Part shown: positions 15,662 through 24,261 of the stretch, one piece after another
How the letters are laid out: every line of letters starts with the position of its first letter
Numbering within the stretch: position 1 is the first letter of the stretch
DNA from: Calothrix sp. HK-06
Lineage (GTDB): Bacteria; Cyanobacteriota; Cyanobacteriia; Cyanobacteriales; Nostocaceae
Assembly: GCF_001904745.1 (NCBI RefSeq)
Contig: NZ_MRCD01000058.1
Coordinates: 1-57,039 of the forward strand
Direction: 5' to 3'
DNA: 57,039 nucleotides
The notes under the pieces: generated by a model
Seen by the model: only the letters and a program-made list of their open reading frames with translations
The model's database searches: none
What the model was told of the DNA's origin: nothing
Made by a program: the position numbers and the translations under genes

Positions 15662-16531
15662 CTATTCGTAGACTAATATATTAATTATTTCATTAGGTGT
15701 TAGTCCATATTTTTGGGAAAGAACAGAAATATTTGACTCTCCTTTAGTATGTTCTTTACGAATAGCTGTTATTGTACTCTTAGAAATAGTGTTTTTTGAT
15801 TTAAGTATAGTTTTTTGCACCTTTGGCTGGATTAATATTTTGGGATTAATCCCACATTTTAGCAAACTATTCATTTTCTTAAATTCTTCTCGCGTAACCC
15901 AGCAACAATTGTTTGGAAAAAAACCCTTGGTAGGGTCAATACGCGCAATTACAGTATCTTTGGGTGATGGACCCATTTGGTCATAAAAAAGCTGGAAACT
16001 GTTGACCCACTCTGGATGCATTTCAATACCAGCTTCTTTATTCTGTCTATATGATGTATTGTTTTCATTAAAACAAATAGTTTTTAATCGCTGCCAAGTT
16101 TTATATTCTTTTGACTTATATAATCCATGAATAATTCTATTTTCTTTAACGCGCGTTTTTTGGACGCAGCCACAACTTGTAGTCATTCCGCTAACTAGGT
16201 TACGTTTTCTAACGTATTTTTCATTACCACATTCGCATTTTACCTTAATCAATATTTCACTATTACTATCACGCTTGATTTCATCACTAATGACTGTCAA
16301 TTTATTTACTTTTTCTCCAACTTCCGGTATATTCGCTTTCCGAATATTACCCTTACTTTTCAAGATATTACTTGCCTTTAATTCTAGTTTATCAATATCG
16401 ACTACTTTATAAGTTTTTTTGCATATACATTTGACTTTAACTTCTTCCTCGCTTGGCTCATCAATTACAATTAAATCCCCAAAAATCTTTCCTATCTTAA
16501 AAAACTGTTTTTCTTTTTTAGTCTTATCCAT
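15662..16531 (-). CDS. Phage-type HNH/AP2-like DNA-binding protein
   Basis: A 289-residue protein with the layout of phage proteins often annotated as HNH-like or AP2-like. It has repeated Cys elements (CICKK; later KCECGNEKYVRKRNL, TSCGC), then GLYKSKEYKTWQRLK, HPEW--SFQLFYDQMGPSP, and RIDPTKGFFPNNCCWVT. That last block matches the family's IDR-G-Y-P-NCRW-T signature. The C-terminal 50 residues look like a helix-turn-helix (SVLSQKYGLTPNEIINIL). It may be a homing endonuclease-like gene. The 2.3 kb around it contain no GGCGCC, unlike most of the window, so it may be a later arrival. A terminator follows. Confidence 0.6.
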   Translation of the reverse strand: MDKTKKEKQFFKIGKIFGDLIVIDEPSEEEVKVKCICKKTYKVVDIDKLELKASNILKSKGNIRKANIPEVGEKVNKLTVISDEIKRDSNSEILIKVKCECGNEKYVRKRNLVSGMTTSCGCVQKTRVKENRIIHGLYKSKEYKTWQRLKTICFNENNTSYRQNKEAGIEMHPEWVNSFQLFYDQMGPSPKDTVIARIDPTKGFFPNNCCWVTREEFKKMNSLLKCGINPKILIQPKVQKTILKSKNTISKSTITAIRKEHTKGESNISVLSQKYGLTPNEIINILVYE

Positions 16532-16626
16532 GATTTAAACAGCTATCAACTCTTAATGACTATATTAGCATAAACGTTTGACTTGCATGAAAATGTGCCA
16601 TCAGCATTATTGCTTTCATTATCAGC

Positions 16627-16644
16627 GTGGCTCTTGAGAGCCAC
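16627..16644 (-). terminator. Hairpin after the 301-aa gene
   Basis: GTGGCTCT-TG-AGAGCCAC, a perfect 8-bp stem 11 bases beyond the stop at 16655. No U tract follows on the minus strand, so termination may be inefficient. Confidence 0.45.
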
Positions 16645-16654
16645 ACCTAAACTA

Positions 16655-17560
16655 CTAGAGTTGGATTAATGAGTTTTGGTTTTGTAGTATGTGCTTTTTA
16701 ATTCGATTCTCGTGATAGTTGGTGGCAATCATCTCCTTAAAATCAGCACGTGTCGCTTCTAAGTTTTTAAATAGCTGGTCAATTTGATACGAAAATGCTA
16801 CTTGCTGGCGAGTATATACCCAGGCTAGTTGATTAATCTTGTACACATTTTCAGTATCATAGAGCAGATACGCAATTTGCTGATAAAAGTTGTTGAGTGT
16901 AAATGGTTGCCTTTTAGCGGTTGTCCGAATATCTATAATAGTGCTATCAATAACCATCTGGCAATCAGCGTGCAGTATACTACTTAATCCAAAAGTAGCG
17001 TTTGAGACTACTGACTTCTCAATATTTATGAGATGTTCGATTGAACACCATACTTTTGGTAAGGCTGCGCTAATGTTTGATACATCATCTATGCTAGGGC
17101 GCCATTGAGCAATGTATTCTTCTGAAACTTTAAAATTTCTTCCATCGCCTTTAAAAAAAGGTTGGATGATAGTGTCTGGTTTGTAGCTTCTATAGTATCC
17201 TTCAAAGGCGCCGAGAAGTAACATTTTAAAAGCTTCCTCTTCGCTTGATTTGCTATTTACACAACAGAGTTTATTAAGATTGGCTAAATTTAATCTTGTG
17301 AGTGTTTTCCCAGCTAATGTGTTATCTAGCCAATACTTATTTTGTTGCTTAGAAGCAATAAACTTATGGAATGCGTAAGTTATCGCGTTACCTACCAATG
17401 AAAAATTTGTACCTTCTACTGGTGTTATTGTAGATGACTGCGACATTACTTTATTGTGATTATAAATAATGTATTCTACACCTTTATGATACTTTTTAGC
17501 AAACCATTTGCTAACAGGTGATGAGGGGTTGCTTAGTTCTTTAGTTAAGCTCATGTGCAT
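16655..17560 (-). CDS. PD-(D/E)XK nuclease-like protein
   Basis: Residues about 198-250 read HADCQMVIDSTIIDIRTT followed by LNNFYQQIAYLLYD and LAWVYTRQ. This matches a PD-(D/E)XK family whose core reads ADADLII-TLIDIKTT, then a Gln-containing helix and a strand ending in RQ. The first Asp (ADC) and the second Asp (IDIR) are present, but the catalytic Lys is Arg. The enzyme may be inactive or altered. At 301 aa it has a helical N-terminal region. The start (MHM) is uncertain between ATG 17560 and 17554. A nested inverted repeat lies directly upstream. Confidence 0.55.
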   Translation of the reverse strand: MHMSLTKELSNPSSPVSKWFAKKYHKGVEYIIYNHNKVMSQSSTITPVEGTNFSLVGNAITYAFHKFIASKQQNKYWLDNTLAGKTLTRLNLANLNKLCCVNSKSSEEEAFKMLLLGAFEGYYRSYKPDTIIQPFFKGDGRNFKVSEEYIAQWRPSIDDVSNISAALPKVWCSIEHLINIEKSVVSNATFGLSSILHADCQMVIDSTIIDIRTTAKRQPFTLNNFYQQIAYLLYDTENVYKINQLAWVYTRQQVAFSYQIDQLFKNLEATRADFKEMIATNYHENRIKKHILQNQNSLIQL

Positions 17561-17563
17561 GAA

Positions 17564-17594
17564 ATATGGTTATTTCAGATATCATGCGTAGCAA
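17564..17594. promoter_or_regulatory. Nested inverted repeat before the 301-aa gene
   Basis: TGAAATA-TGGT-TATTTCA forms a 7-bp hairpin just upstream of the start, nested inside GCATGA/TCATGC. It occupies most of the 54-base gap and could be an operator or a translational control hairpin. Confidence 0.35.
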
Positions 17595-17614
17595 TTAACG
17601 TTTTAATTGAAAAT

Positions 17615-18751
17615 TTATTTATCTATTACTATAACTGTCCAGTCACCATCTAGACTGTTAGCGGCTATTTGCAACTGTTTCTGAATCAGGCGAGTGCGTT
17701 CGTTAAAATCTATAAAACTTTTACGTTGACGGCAAGTTACTATAAAACTTGGTACTTCTGGCATCCATTGAAGTTTTCTTTTCGCTACTCCAACTACATC
17801 TACATGTAGACAGTTTTCTGTGATGTGATTATATATTCGTGTACGTTGAGCGTCATCTAATTCGATTAATTGGGTTTTATATGAACTAGATTCTAGCCTT
17901 TCATTCAAACCGTTAATCACTTTTTGTGGTGACAAGTCAATTATACCTAAGCTTGCTAATTGACACACATCTCGGTATTTCGGTAAATTTAATTCATCAA
18001 TAGTTAATGCAGTATTTGTGAGCAAAGCGTAAGCTGCTAGCCACATACTAGCGCAAATCTTATCTAACTCTCTAGCACTATTACTTGCAAATTCTTTGTT
18101 TTTTGAAAAAATATAATTTTCAAAAATATTAAATTCTTTGTTTTTGATTTTGTTTACAATGTAATGATTAAACACATAGTTTGCAGAAGAATAATCACTA
18201 TCGTCTACTAATTTTGCTAAATATTTTATATACCATTGTGTAAACGGCTTCCATAGTTGAAAACTATTTGATGTAACACTTTCGATTCCTTGCCAAAATG
18301 TAAGTTCACTTTTAAGTATATTTGCTGGTTGTGCTTTTATAGCATTTGTGATAGTGTCTTCTAAAATACATTGATTTGCAGTTAAAAAAACTATTCCTAT
18401 GTAAACAATTTTTTGGCGCCAAATCAGTTTTGGAATTTCATATATTTCGATTTTGTTGTTAGGCGCAATTCTATATTTTAATTTTTTGCCTACGGTTTCA
18501 TCCAAATATTTCTGTGTAAGGGTGTCGGGTACAATTCCTATTTTATGTGGAACTTGGGTTGGTAAAATCAAACTAAACAGACCAGTCGTTATTGCTAATG
18601 GCAAAACTATTTTTAGTAATATTGAATCGCTGAATAGTTTACTGTTATAGCATTGATAAATAATTAATATTGAAATAATTGTTGCACAAATTGTACAACA
18701 TAATATATATAACCGACCGATAAATGGAGCTATGCTGAATTTCATATACAT
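17615..18751 (-). CDS. Membrane protein of unknown function
   Basis: A protein of about 378 residues with two N-terminal membrane segments (roughly residues 10-30 and 45-62) and a long, mostly helical soluble C-terminal domain ending in a beta-rich patch (GDWTVIVID). I do not recognise the family. Starts at GTG 18754, ATG 18751 or ATG 18745 are all possible, and all lie inside the first codons of the divergent spermidine-synthase-like gene, so the two genes overlap head to head. Control of one is likely tied to the other. Confidence 0.6.
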   Translation of the reverse strand: MYMKFSIAPFIGRLYILCCTICATIISILIIYQCYNSKLFSDSILLKIVLPLAITTGLFSLILPTQVPHKIGIVPDTLTQKYLDETVGKKLKYRIAPNNKIEIYEIPKLIWRQKIVYIGIVFLTANQCILEDTITNAIKAQPANILKSELTFWQGIESVTSNSFQLWKPFTQWYIKYLAKLVDDSDYSSANYVFNHYIVNKIKNKEFNIFENYIFSKNKEFASNSARELDKICASMWLAAYALLTNTALTIDELNLPKYRDVCQLASLGIIDLSPQKVINGLNERLESSSYKTQLIELDDAQRTRIYNHITENCLHVDVVGVAKRKLQWMPEVPSFIVTCRQRKSFIDFNERTRLIQKQLQIAANSLDGDWTVIVIDK

Positions 18752-21011
18752 CACGACGCTATCAGTTTCTGCTTTTTTGTTATTTTCAATACAATTATTG
18801 GTAGCTAAGATAATGCTACCTGTACTTGGAGGTTCACCAAATGTTTGGATAAGCGTGAACTTATTTTTCCAAGTCCTACTTTTAAGTGGGTATTATGTAT
18901 CAACTATACTATCACGCATTCATTCGAGCCGTTACATATACTTAGTATTTATTTTAGTCATAGCCTTTATTCTACCGTTGCAATTAAAGGCAGGTATTAG
19001 TTCCCCAATAGATGAACCAATAGCTTGGGTATTCAAGTATTTATTGACTAGTGTAGGGCTACCTGTGTTGTTGCTATGTACTGTGGCGCCGTTGTTACAG
19101 TTTTGGTATGGTAAGGTAATGCCCGGTAGTAATCCATATTTATTATATGCGGCATCAAATGTTGGAAGTTTCTTAGGTATTTTGGTTTACCCTTTATTAA
19201 TTGAGCCTCGTTTAGAGTTAGATATACAGTTTGAATTATGGCGCAGTATTTATTTAATATTGCTAGCTACAATTGTAACTATTATATTTACTACATTTCA
19301 ATCAGCAAATTGGGATATAAACTTTCAGACTGGAAATAGCGAAGATAATGATTATATAATGCTAGAGCCAAGTTTATTGGACAGGTTACGTTGGGTATTT
19401 CTTGCTGCTATACCTGTGAGTTTATCGTTGTCTCTTACATCTTATATTACACAAGATATTGGTTCTTTCCCTTTGCTTTGGATTTTACCTTTAGGGTTAT
19501 ATTTGTTATCGTATATACGTGGATTTAAACCATTAAATAAACCAACTTTTCTTGCAAGCCCATGTAAATATGTACTAATTGCATTAGTGTTTTTAGGCTT
19601 TAATTCTTATTTACCAATACCATCACAGCTAAAATTTTTACTATCAACAATTCTCTTTTATCAAATATCATTAAGCGTTCATAATTACTTGTATCAATCC
19701 CGACCAGATGTTTTATATTTACCACAATTTTATTTGTTCACCTCACTTGGTGGTGTTGTTGGAGGATTGATTAATGCGGTTGTGGCGCCTGCGTCATATA
19801 AATTTACTATAGAATATGCTATTTGCTTAGTATTGTGTTTATTAATTAATCCAGTAACTCAAGTTAGTGTTACGACACATGAGGTTCGTGACAAATTATT
19901 ATTAGGTAGTGGTTTTTCAATGAAACACTACAATATACAACCAACTTTTGTGGATAAAAATACTATATATATTGTTTTATTAGCGATTGGTGTAATTGAG
20001 TATATTTTATTTTGGGGAGATTGGCACCAGCCTAACTTTAAAACTTTGTTTGGTGTCCTAGTACCTCTGGTTTTGTTTGCAGTTGGCATATTAAAGTTAG
20101 ATTCAACCAAGCTTCAAAAAGCTTTTGTGCTAACCTCATTAATTGGAATATTGTTTGTGTTTAAACCTTTTGGCAACTATTTGTTTGCGGATAGGTCGTA
20201 CTTTGGGAATTTGCAAGTAATAAAATCTGATAGTAACGGCGGTTCAAGAATAATGCTTCACGGGATAACGATGCATGGTTTTCAGAGTGATAGTATAATG
20301 GCATCTCCACCATCAGGACTCGTGGCGCCAGGGCTAGCTTACTATACTGCTGTTAAAGAGGTAGTAAAGAATATAAGTAATAATTATAACCACCCTATCA
20401 AAATAGGCATGGTAGGTATGGGTGCTGGAATAAGTGCTATGTATACGGGTGATGACGATGTGCTTGATTTTTATGAGATTGACCCATTGGTAATTAAAGT
20501 AGCAACTGACACTAGATATTTTAGTTATATAGATAAATCACCTGCGAAGATAAACATTATTCAGGGTGATGCACGGCTATCGCTTTCAACTTCAACTCAG
20601 AAATATGACTTACTCGTTCTCGATGCTTTTAGCTCTGATGCAATTCCCACACACCTACTAACTAGAGAAGCATTTGAAATATACAGTCGTCGAATGAATC
20701 CGGATGGTGTAATACTTGTGCATATCAGCAATAGGTATTTTGACTTGTCGCAGGCGGTTGCTGCAACAGTACATGGATTAGGGAAAGACATCTTAAGAAA
20801 AGATTATAACCCTACACCAGAAAATGGGATTCTTGGTGAAGCGCAAGCTAAGTGGCTAGCAGTAGGCGCCTATGAGACATTGAATAAGTATGTTAATAGA
20901 TGGAGTGAAGTAGCCATAGATAGTGACATTAAAGCTTGGACTGACGATTATTCTAATCTACTTGGCGCCTTAGATTTTTTGCGTACTAACACGCATATCA
21001 AAAAACAATGA
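18732..21011 (+). CDS. Membrane-anchored spermidine-synthase-like protein
   Basis: 759 residues in two parts. The first 480 or so contain about ten membrane segments (opening FLLFSIQLLVAKIMLPVLGGSP) of the type seen in fused MFS/spermidine-synthase-like proteins. The C-terminal part is a SpeE-like Rossmann domain with MVGMGAGISAMY, DFYEIDPLVIKVA, GDARLSL and DLLVLDAFSSDAIPTHLLT. These match the nucleotide-binding and active-site regions of spermidine synthases and related aminopropyl- or methyltransferases. The true substrate is unknown. It starts inside the divergent gene's 5' end and converges with the conjugation operon at its 3' end with only an 11-base gap. A link to envelope or polyamine physiology during conjugation is speculative. 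Confidence 0.8.
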   Translation: MLNFIYITTLSVSAFLLFSIQLLVAKIMLPVLGGSPNVWISVNLFFQVLLLSGYYVSTILSRIHSSRYIYLVFILVIAFILPLQLKAGISSPIDEPIAWVFKYLLTSVGLPVLLLCTVAPLLQFWYGKVMPGSNPYLLYAASNVGSFLGILVYPLLIEPRLELDIQFELWRSIYLILLATIVTIIFTTFQSANWDINFQTGNSEDNDYIMLEPSLLDRLRWVFLAAIPVSLSLSLTSYITQDIGSFPLLWILPLGLYLLSYIRGFKPLNKPTFLASPCKYVLIALVFLGFNSYLPIPSQLKFLLSTILFYQISLSVHNYLYQSRPDVLYLPQFYLFTSLGGVVGGLINAVVAPASYKFTIEYAICLVLCLLINPVTQVSVTTHEVRDKLLLGSGFSMKHYNIQPTFVDKNTIYIVLLAIGVIEYILFWGDWHQPNFKTLFGVLVPLVLFAVGILKLDSTKLQKAFVLTSLIGILFVFKPFGNYLFADRSYFGNLQVIKSDSNGGSRIMLHGITMHGFQSDSIMASPPSGLVAPGLAYYTAVKEVVKNISNNYNHPIKIGMVGMGAGISAMYTGDDDVLDFYEIDPLVIKVATDTRYFSYIDKSPAKINIIQGDARLSLSTSTQKYDLLVLDAFSSDAIPTHLLTREAFEIYSRRMNPDGVILVHISNRYFDLSQAVAATVHGLGKDILRKDYNPTPENGILGEAQAKWLAVGAYETLNKYVNRWSEVAIDSDIKAWTDDYSNLLGALDFLRTNTHIKKQ

Positions 21012-21022
21012 GATAACCTATT

Positions 21023-23971
21023 TTACACTTCAAGCTGTTTTTTGGTACGTGGTATAGGTCGAGACGTTTCTTTATTTTGTCGTACTTGCTCCTGCTTTTG
21101 AGTTAAATTTTGAGTAGGAGTAAATTCTTGATTAATTTGTTTTAAACGTAACTCTTTCAAATCTTGAATAATATCGTTCTTATTCATGAAACTAACTGTA
21201 GCGTTTGGGTCATCACTTTCTTGTGCTACTGCGGTTTTATGCGTAGTGATTTTGTCATACATTATACATTGGTCGGATATTGTTGCTTTACCTGGAGTTT
21301 TGTCCATTCTGTCTTTTATTTCTTGAAGACCCTCTTCAATTTCAGGAGTATGTGGCGGATTTTCTTGTAAATCATCTACCATTTGTACCCATTCTTTCTG
21401 TACCCAAGGATGAATATCAACAGCAACTTGCCCCAGATTTCGGGTATCAGCTTCGATTTCTGTTTTGGTTGATGCCTGTTGATTTGTTGTACCAAAGTTC
21501 ATTTCTAAATTTTGATTACGCTTGTATATGTTTTGAGAAATTTCTTTAATTTGATTAATATCATAGTCAGATATATTCATTTTTGTAACACTACTTTCTA
21601 CACCATTTTCTGTTTTTTCTAAATCTAATTGTACCAATGTTTGTTGCCCTCTTCCATCGTTACTATCCTTAGTTAGTATAAGAGATGCACGATTTTCATT
21701 ATCTGGGTCGCGCTCTCTTTTGATGGTAAAATCGCCAACAGTGACTGTCTCTTTTTTTGCTTGGTTTAAGGTATTATTGAGTATACCCAATACTTCAGTT
21801 TCTTTAAATGATTGAAGCGTGCGTAATGTACCTGCTGGCGCCAAACTGCCCAGAGCGTTACCCATTTCACGTATATCGGTCTTTTGTAAATCGGGTAAAC
21901 CCTTTTTTTCATTAATTAGTTCGGCGACAATTAAAAATTCTTGTTTTTCAACGGGTGACAAATTATGTTTTGTTGTCTTTCCTCGTAAATTATTTATTAT
22001 ATTACCTTCTTTGATATCGGGTGTACCATCTTTATTTAACTTGAATTCCATCAATGGTTCTTTGAATCCCCTTGCCTCATCTCCACGGCGATGAATACTA
22101 ACTATACCATCTTGTTTGCGAATGGTAAAAGCATCACTACGGTAAATCCTACTGCCATCGGTTTCAATTGTACCATATTTTTTAAGCATTTCAGTAGCAG
22201 ATAAAGCGATATTTTTATTATTTTCGTACTCAACTTTAGTTTTTTCACCTCTATGTTTGATTTCGTACACGGGTATAACTGACTGCCTAGCCCATTGTTG
22301 CGCGCGTGGTTCGACTTCAGGATTTGATGCAATTGTTTGGTAAGTATAATTAGCTGATGGTTCTTCTTGCGGATTGGCAGCAGTTTTTTTAGGTAGTGGC
22401 GCCTCCTCTTGTATTTCAGTATTTGGTTTTTTGATTGTAAGTGATGTTTCCTCTTGTATTTCAACATTTGGGTTTTTGGTAGGTATTATGACTTCTTCTT
22501 GAATTTCAGTATTAATCGGCTGATTAATTTTTTCTTGGCTTACTTCATTTATACTTATATCATTGGCTGTTAGACCAGCTATAAATGTAGCGGGATTGCT
22601 TTGATTTGAATTGTTGATTTCTGAAGTCTCTATTCTTAGATTGTTATTACTATCACTATTATCGATATTATTTTGATTATCGTTTAATTTTTCTTCAACC
22701 TTTGCTTCAACTGTTTCAGTGATAGTGCTTTTTTCAGCATCAATTTGTTCTTTATTGATGGCTGTATCAACCATAACTTCATTTGCAACGGTGCCTGTTA
22801 CTACATTTCCTACTTGTTCTGCTATACTTTCTGGTACTGCACCGACAGATTCAGTCGTAGCAGTATTTATTCCTTGCGTCACTGAGACAGCAGTAACTAC
22901 TTTGGTGCCGACTATGGGTGTCTTTTCTATTATTTCGTTATTATTTGTTATGGTTATATTTTCTTCTAATACCAAGCCATCTGCATCATATTGAGGTAAT
23001 TGGTTAACCTCAATTTCTTCATTAGTATTAGGCATTTCATCTACTTGCGTAAATTCATCAATTTCCGCACTAATCTCATCATTTAATCCTTTTTGAGTTT
23101 CTTTTGTATCAGTTTCAATAATCAAACCATCTGTATCGTATTGTAAAGGTTGGTTTATTTCAACTGAGCTTTGACCGATGCTGTTTTCAGAATAGTCTAT
23201 ATTAGTTATGTCACTAGAATTTGATACTTCAAATACTTCGCCTTGTAATATTTTAGATAACATGTCATCAGCAGTTATAGTAATGTTTTCTTCATCACTA
23301 CTTTGTGCTATAGTTTCAATATTATCTTTACCTGGTGATAACAATAAAGGAGAATCAGGTGGTAGTAACTTGCTTAAAGGTTCGTATGCCGTGTTAATTA
23401 TCTCTTCTTGACTTAATCCTTCAGTAAAAGCATTTTTTACGACTTCACCGTTTTCTAGTTGCGCGTACAATACTTTAGTTTCGCTACTTTCTGTGGTAGC
23501 GGTTATTTGAATTGTTGGTTGCTCATCTGAAAAATCGTAATTATATTCTGTACTATTTTCAGGTGAAAATGATGAGATTAATCTAGTTACAATGGTTTGT
23601 GCTTGGTACTCGGTAAACGGCTGTTCTATTTCTGCACTGTATTGTATTGGTTCTGAGTTCCACGGGTTAGAATCAATTTCTGTAAATTCATCAACTATAG
23701 TTGATTGGGCTTTGGGATTAGTAGAATCTTTATTTAAGTCAACTTTTTCCCATTTGTAGGCGCCAGGTGTATGTGGGTCTTCGACTAAATTGTATGTTTC
23801 TTCATCAACTTTAACAGCGACTTTTTTATTTTCTTGATGTTCTTGCCATTTTTCGTTTAGCTTTTTAAGTAACTCCATTAACAACTTTGCAAATTCGTAA
23901 GCAGTTGTAGCTGTATGTTCGTGTATTTCAATGTAAGATTGGTCAATTCGATTATCTTTTTGGTCAAACAT
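21023..23971 (-). CDS. Large acidic plasmid protein of unknown function (982 aa)
   Basis: It is the last gene of the conjugation operon. The N-terminus (1-60) is helical and charged. Residues about 80-560 are low-complexity and acidic with diverged repeats: QYDTDGLIIE and QYDADGLVLE, and four copies of an EIQEE-type motif near 490-540. The C-terminal 400 residues are folded, beginning around the stretch VIPVYEIKHRGEK and containing YGTIETDGSRIYRSDAFTI and REMGNALGSLAPAGTL. I recall similar C-termini in other cyanobacterial plasmid proteins but no function. No HUH relaxase motif (clustered His with a Tyr) is visible. It could be a relaxosome or T4SS substrate protein, since long acidic disordered regions are seen in such proteins; that is inference. 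Confidence 0.7.
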   Translation of the reverse strand: MFDQKDNRIDQSYIEIHEHTATTAYEFAKLLMELLKKLNEKWQEHQENKKVAVKVDEETYNLVEDPHTPGAYKWEKVDLNKDSTNPKAQSTIVDEFTEIDSNPWNSEPIQYSAEIEQPFTEYQAQTIVTRLISSFSPENSTEYNYDFSDEQPTIQITATTESSETKVLYAQLENGEVVKNAFTEGLSQEEIINTAYEPLSKLLPPDSPLLLSPGKDNIETIAQSSDEENITITADDMLSKILQGEVFEVSNSSDITNIDYSENSIGQSSVEINQPLQYDTDGLIIETDTKETQKGLNDEISAEIDEFTQVDEMPNTNEEIEVNQLPQYDADGLVLEENITITNNNEIIEKTPIVGTKVVTAVSVTQGINTATTESVGAVPESIAEQVGNVVTGTVANEVMVDTAINKEQIDAEKSTITETVEAKVEEKLNDNQNNIDNSDSNNNLRIETSEINNSNQSNPATFIAGLTANDISINEVSQEKINQPINTEIQEEVIIPTKNPNVEIQEETSLTIKKPNTEIQEEAPLPKKTAANPQEEPSANYTYQTIASNPEVEPRAQQWARQSVIPVYEIKHRGEKTKVEYENNKNIALSATEMLKKYGTIETDGSRIYRSDAFTIRKQDGIVSIHRRGDEARGFKEPLMEFKLNKDGTPDIKEGNIINNLRGKTTKHNLSPVEKQEFLIVAELINEKKGLPDLQKTDIREMGNALGSLAPAGTLRTLQSFKETEVLGILNNTLNQAKKETVTVGDFTIKRERDPDNENRASLILTKDSNDGRGQQTLVQLDLEKTENGVESSVTKMNISDYDINQIKEISQNIYKRNQNLEMNFGTTNQQASTKTEIEADTRNLGQVAVDIHPWVQKEWVQMVDDLQENPPHTPEIEEGLQEIKDRMDKTPGKATISDQCIMYDKITTHKTAVAQESDDPNATVSFMNKNDIIQDLKELRLKQINQEFTPTQNLTQKQEQVRQNKETSRPIPRTKKQLEV

Positions 23972-23975
23972 AAGT

Positions 23976-24248
23976 TTATTGTGCTAGCGGTAATCTATCA
24001 ATCAAAACGGAGTTATTAAAGGAAGCAAATACTATTTGGCTGTCAAACTTTACTACTATCAATCTAGGTTTGGTGCCATTGACAGGCATCATTTCGCAAT
24101 ATACTTTATCAGGATGATTTTTATCTTTGTGGTAAACAATAATAGAATCAAAAAAATGTTGTTCAACATATGGTGGAAACTTACTACTCCAACGTGGTAG
24201 TTTTTTATATTTATCAATTTGTGCTTGTAGCTTTATTGATATCATCAC
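23976..24248 (-). CDS. Small hypothetical protein (90 aa)
   Basis: Unrecognised basic protein of mixed alpha/beta type, starting MMISIKLQAQIDKYKKLP and with FDSIIVYHKD and PRLIVVKFDSQIV strands. It sits between virD4 (14 bases upstream) and the 982-residue gene (5 bases downstream) on the same strand, so it belongs to the conjugation operon. An accessory role for the coupling protein or relaxosome is possible but unsupported. Confidence 0.6.
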   Translation of the reverse strand: MMISIKLQAQIDKYKKLPRWSSKFPPYVEQHFFDSIIVYHKDKNHPDKVYCEMMPVNGTKPRLIVVKFDSQIVFASFNNSVLIDRLPLAQ

Positions 24249-24261
24249 GATTAAGTATTAG

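Noticed and set aside
21023-23971. Relaxase
   Set aside because: Size and operon position suit a relaxase, but no HUH triad or tyrosine motif is visible in the N-terminal part; left as unknown.
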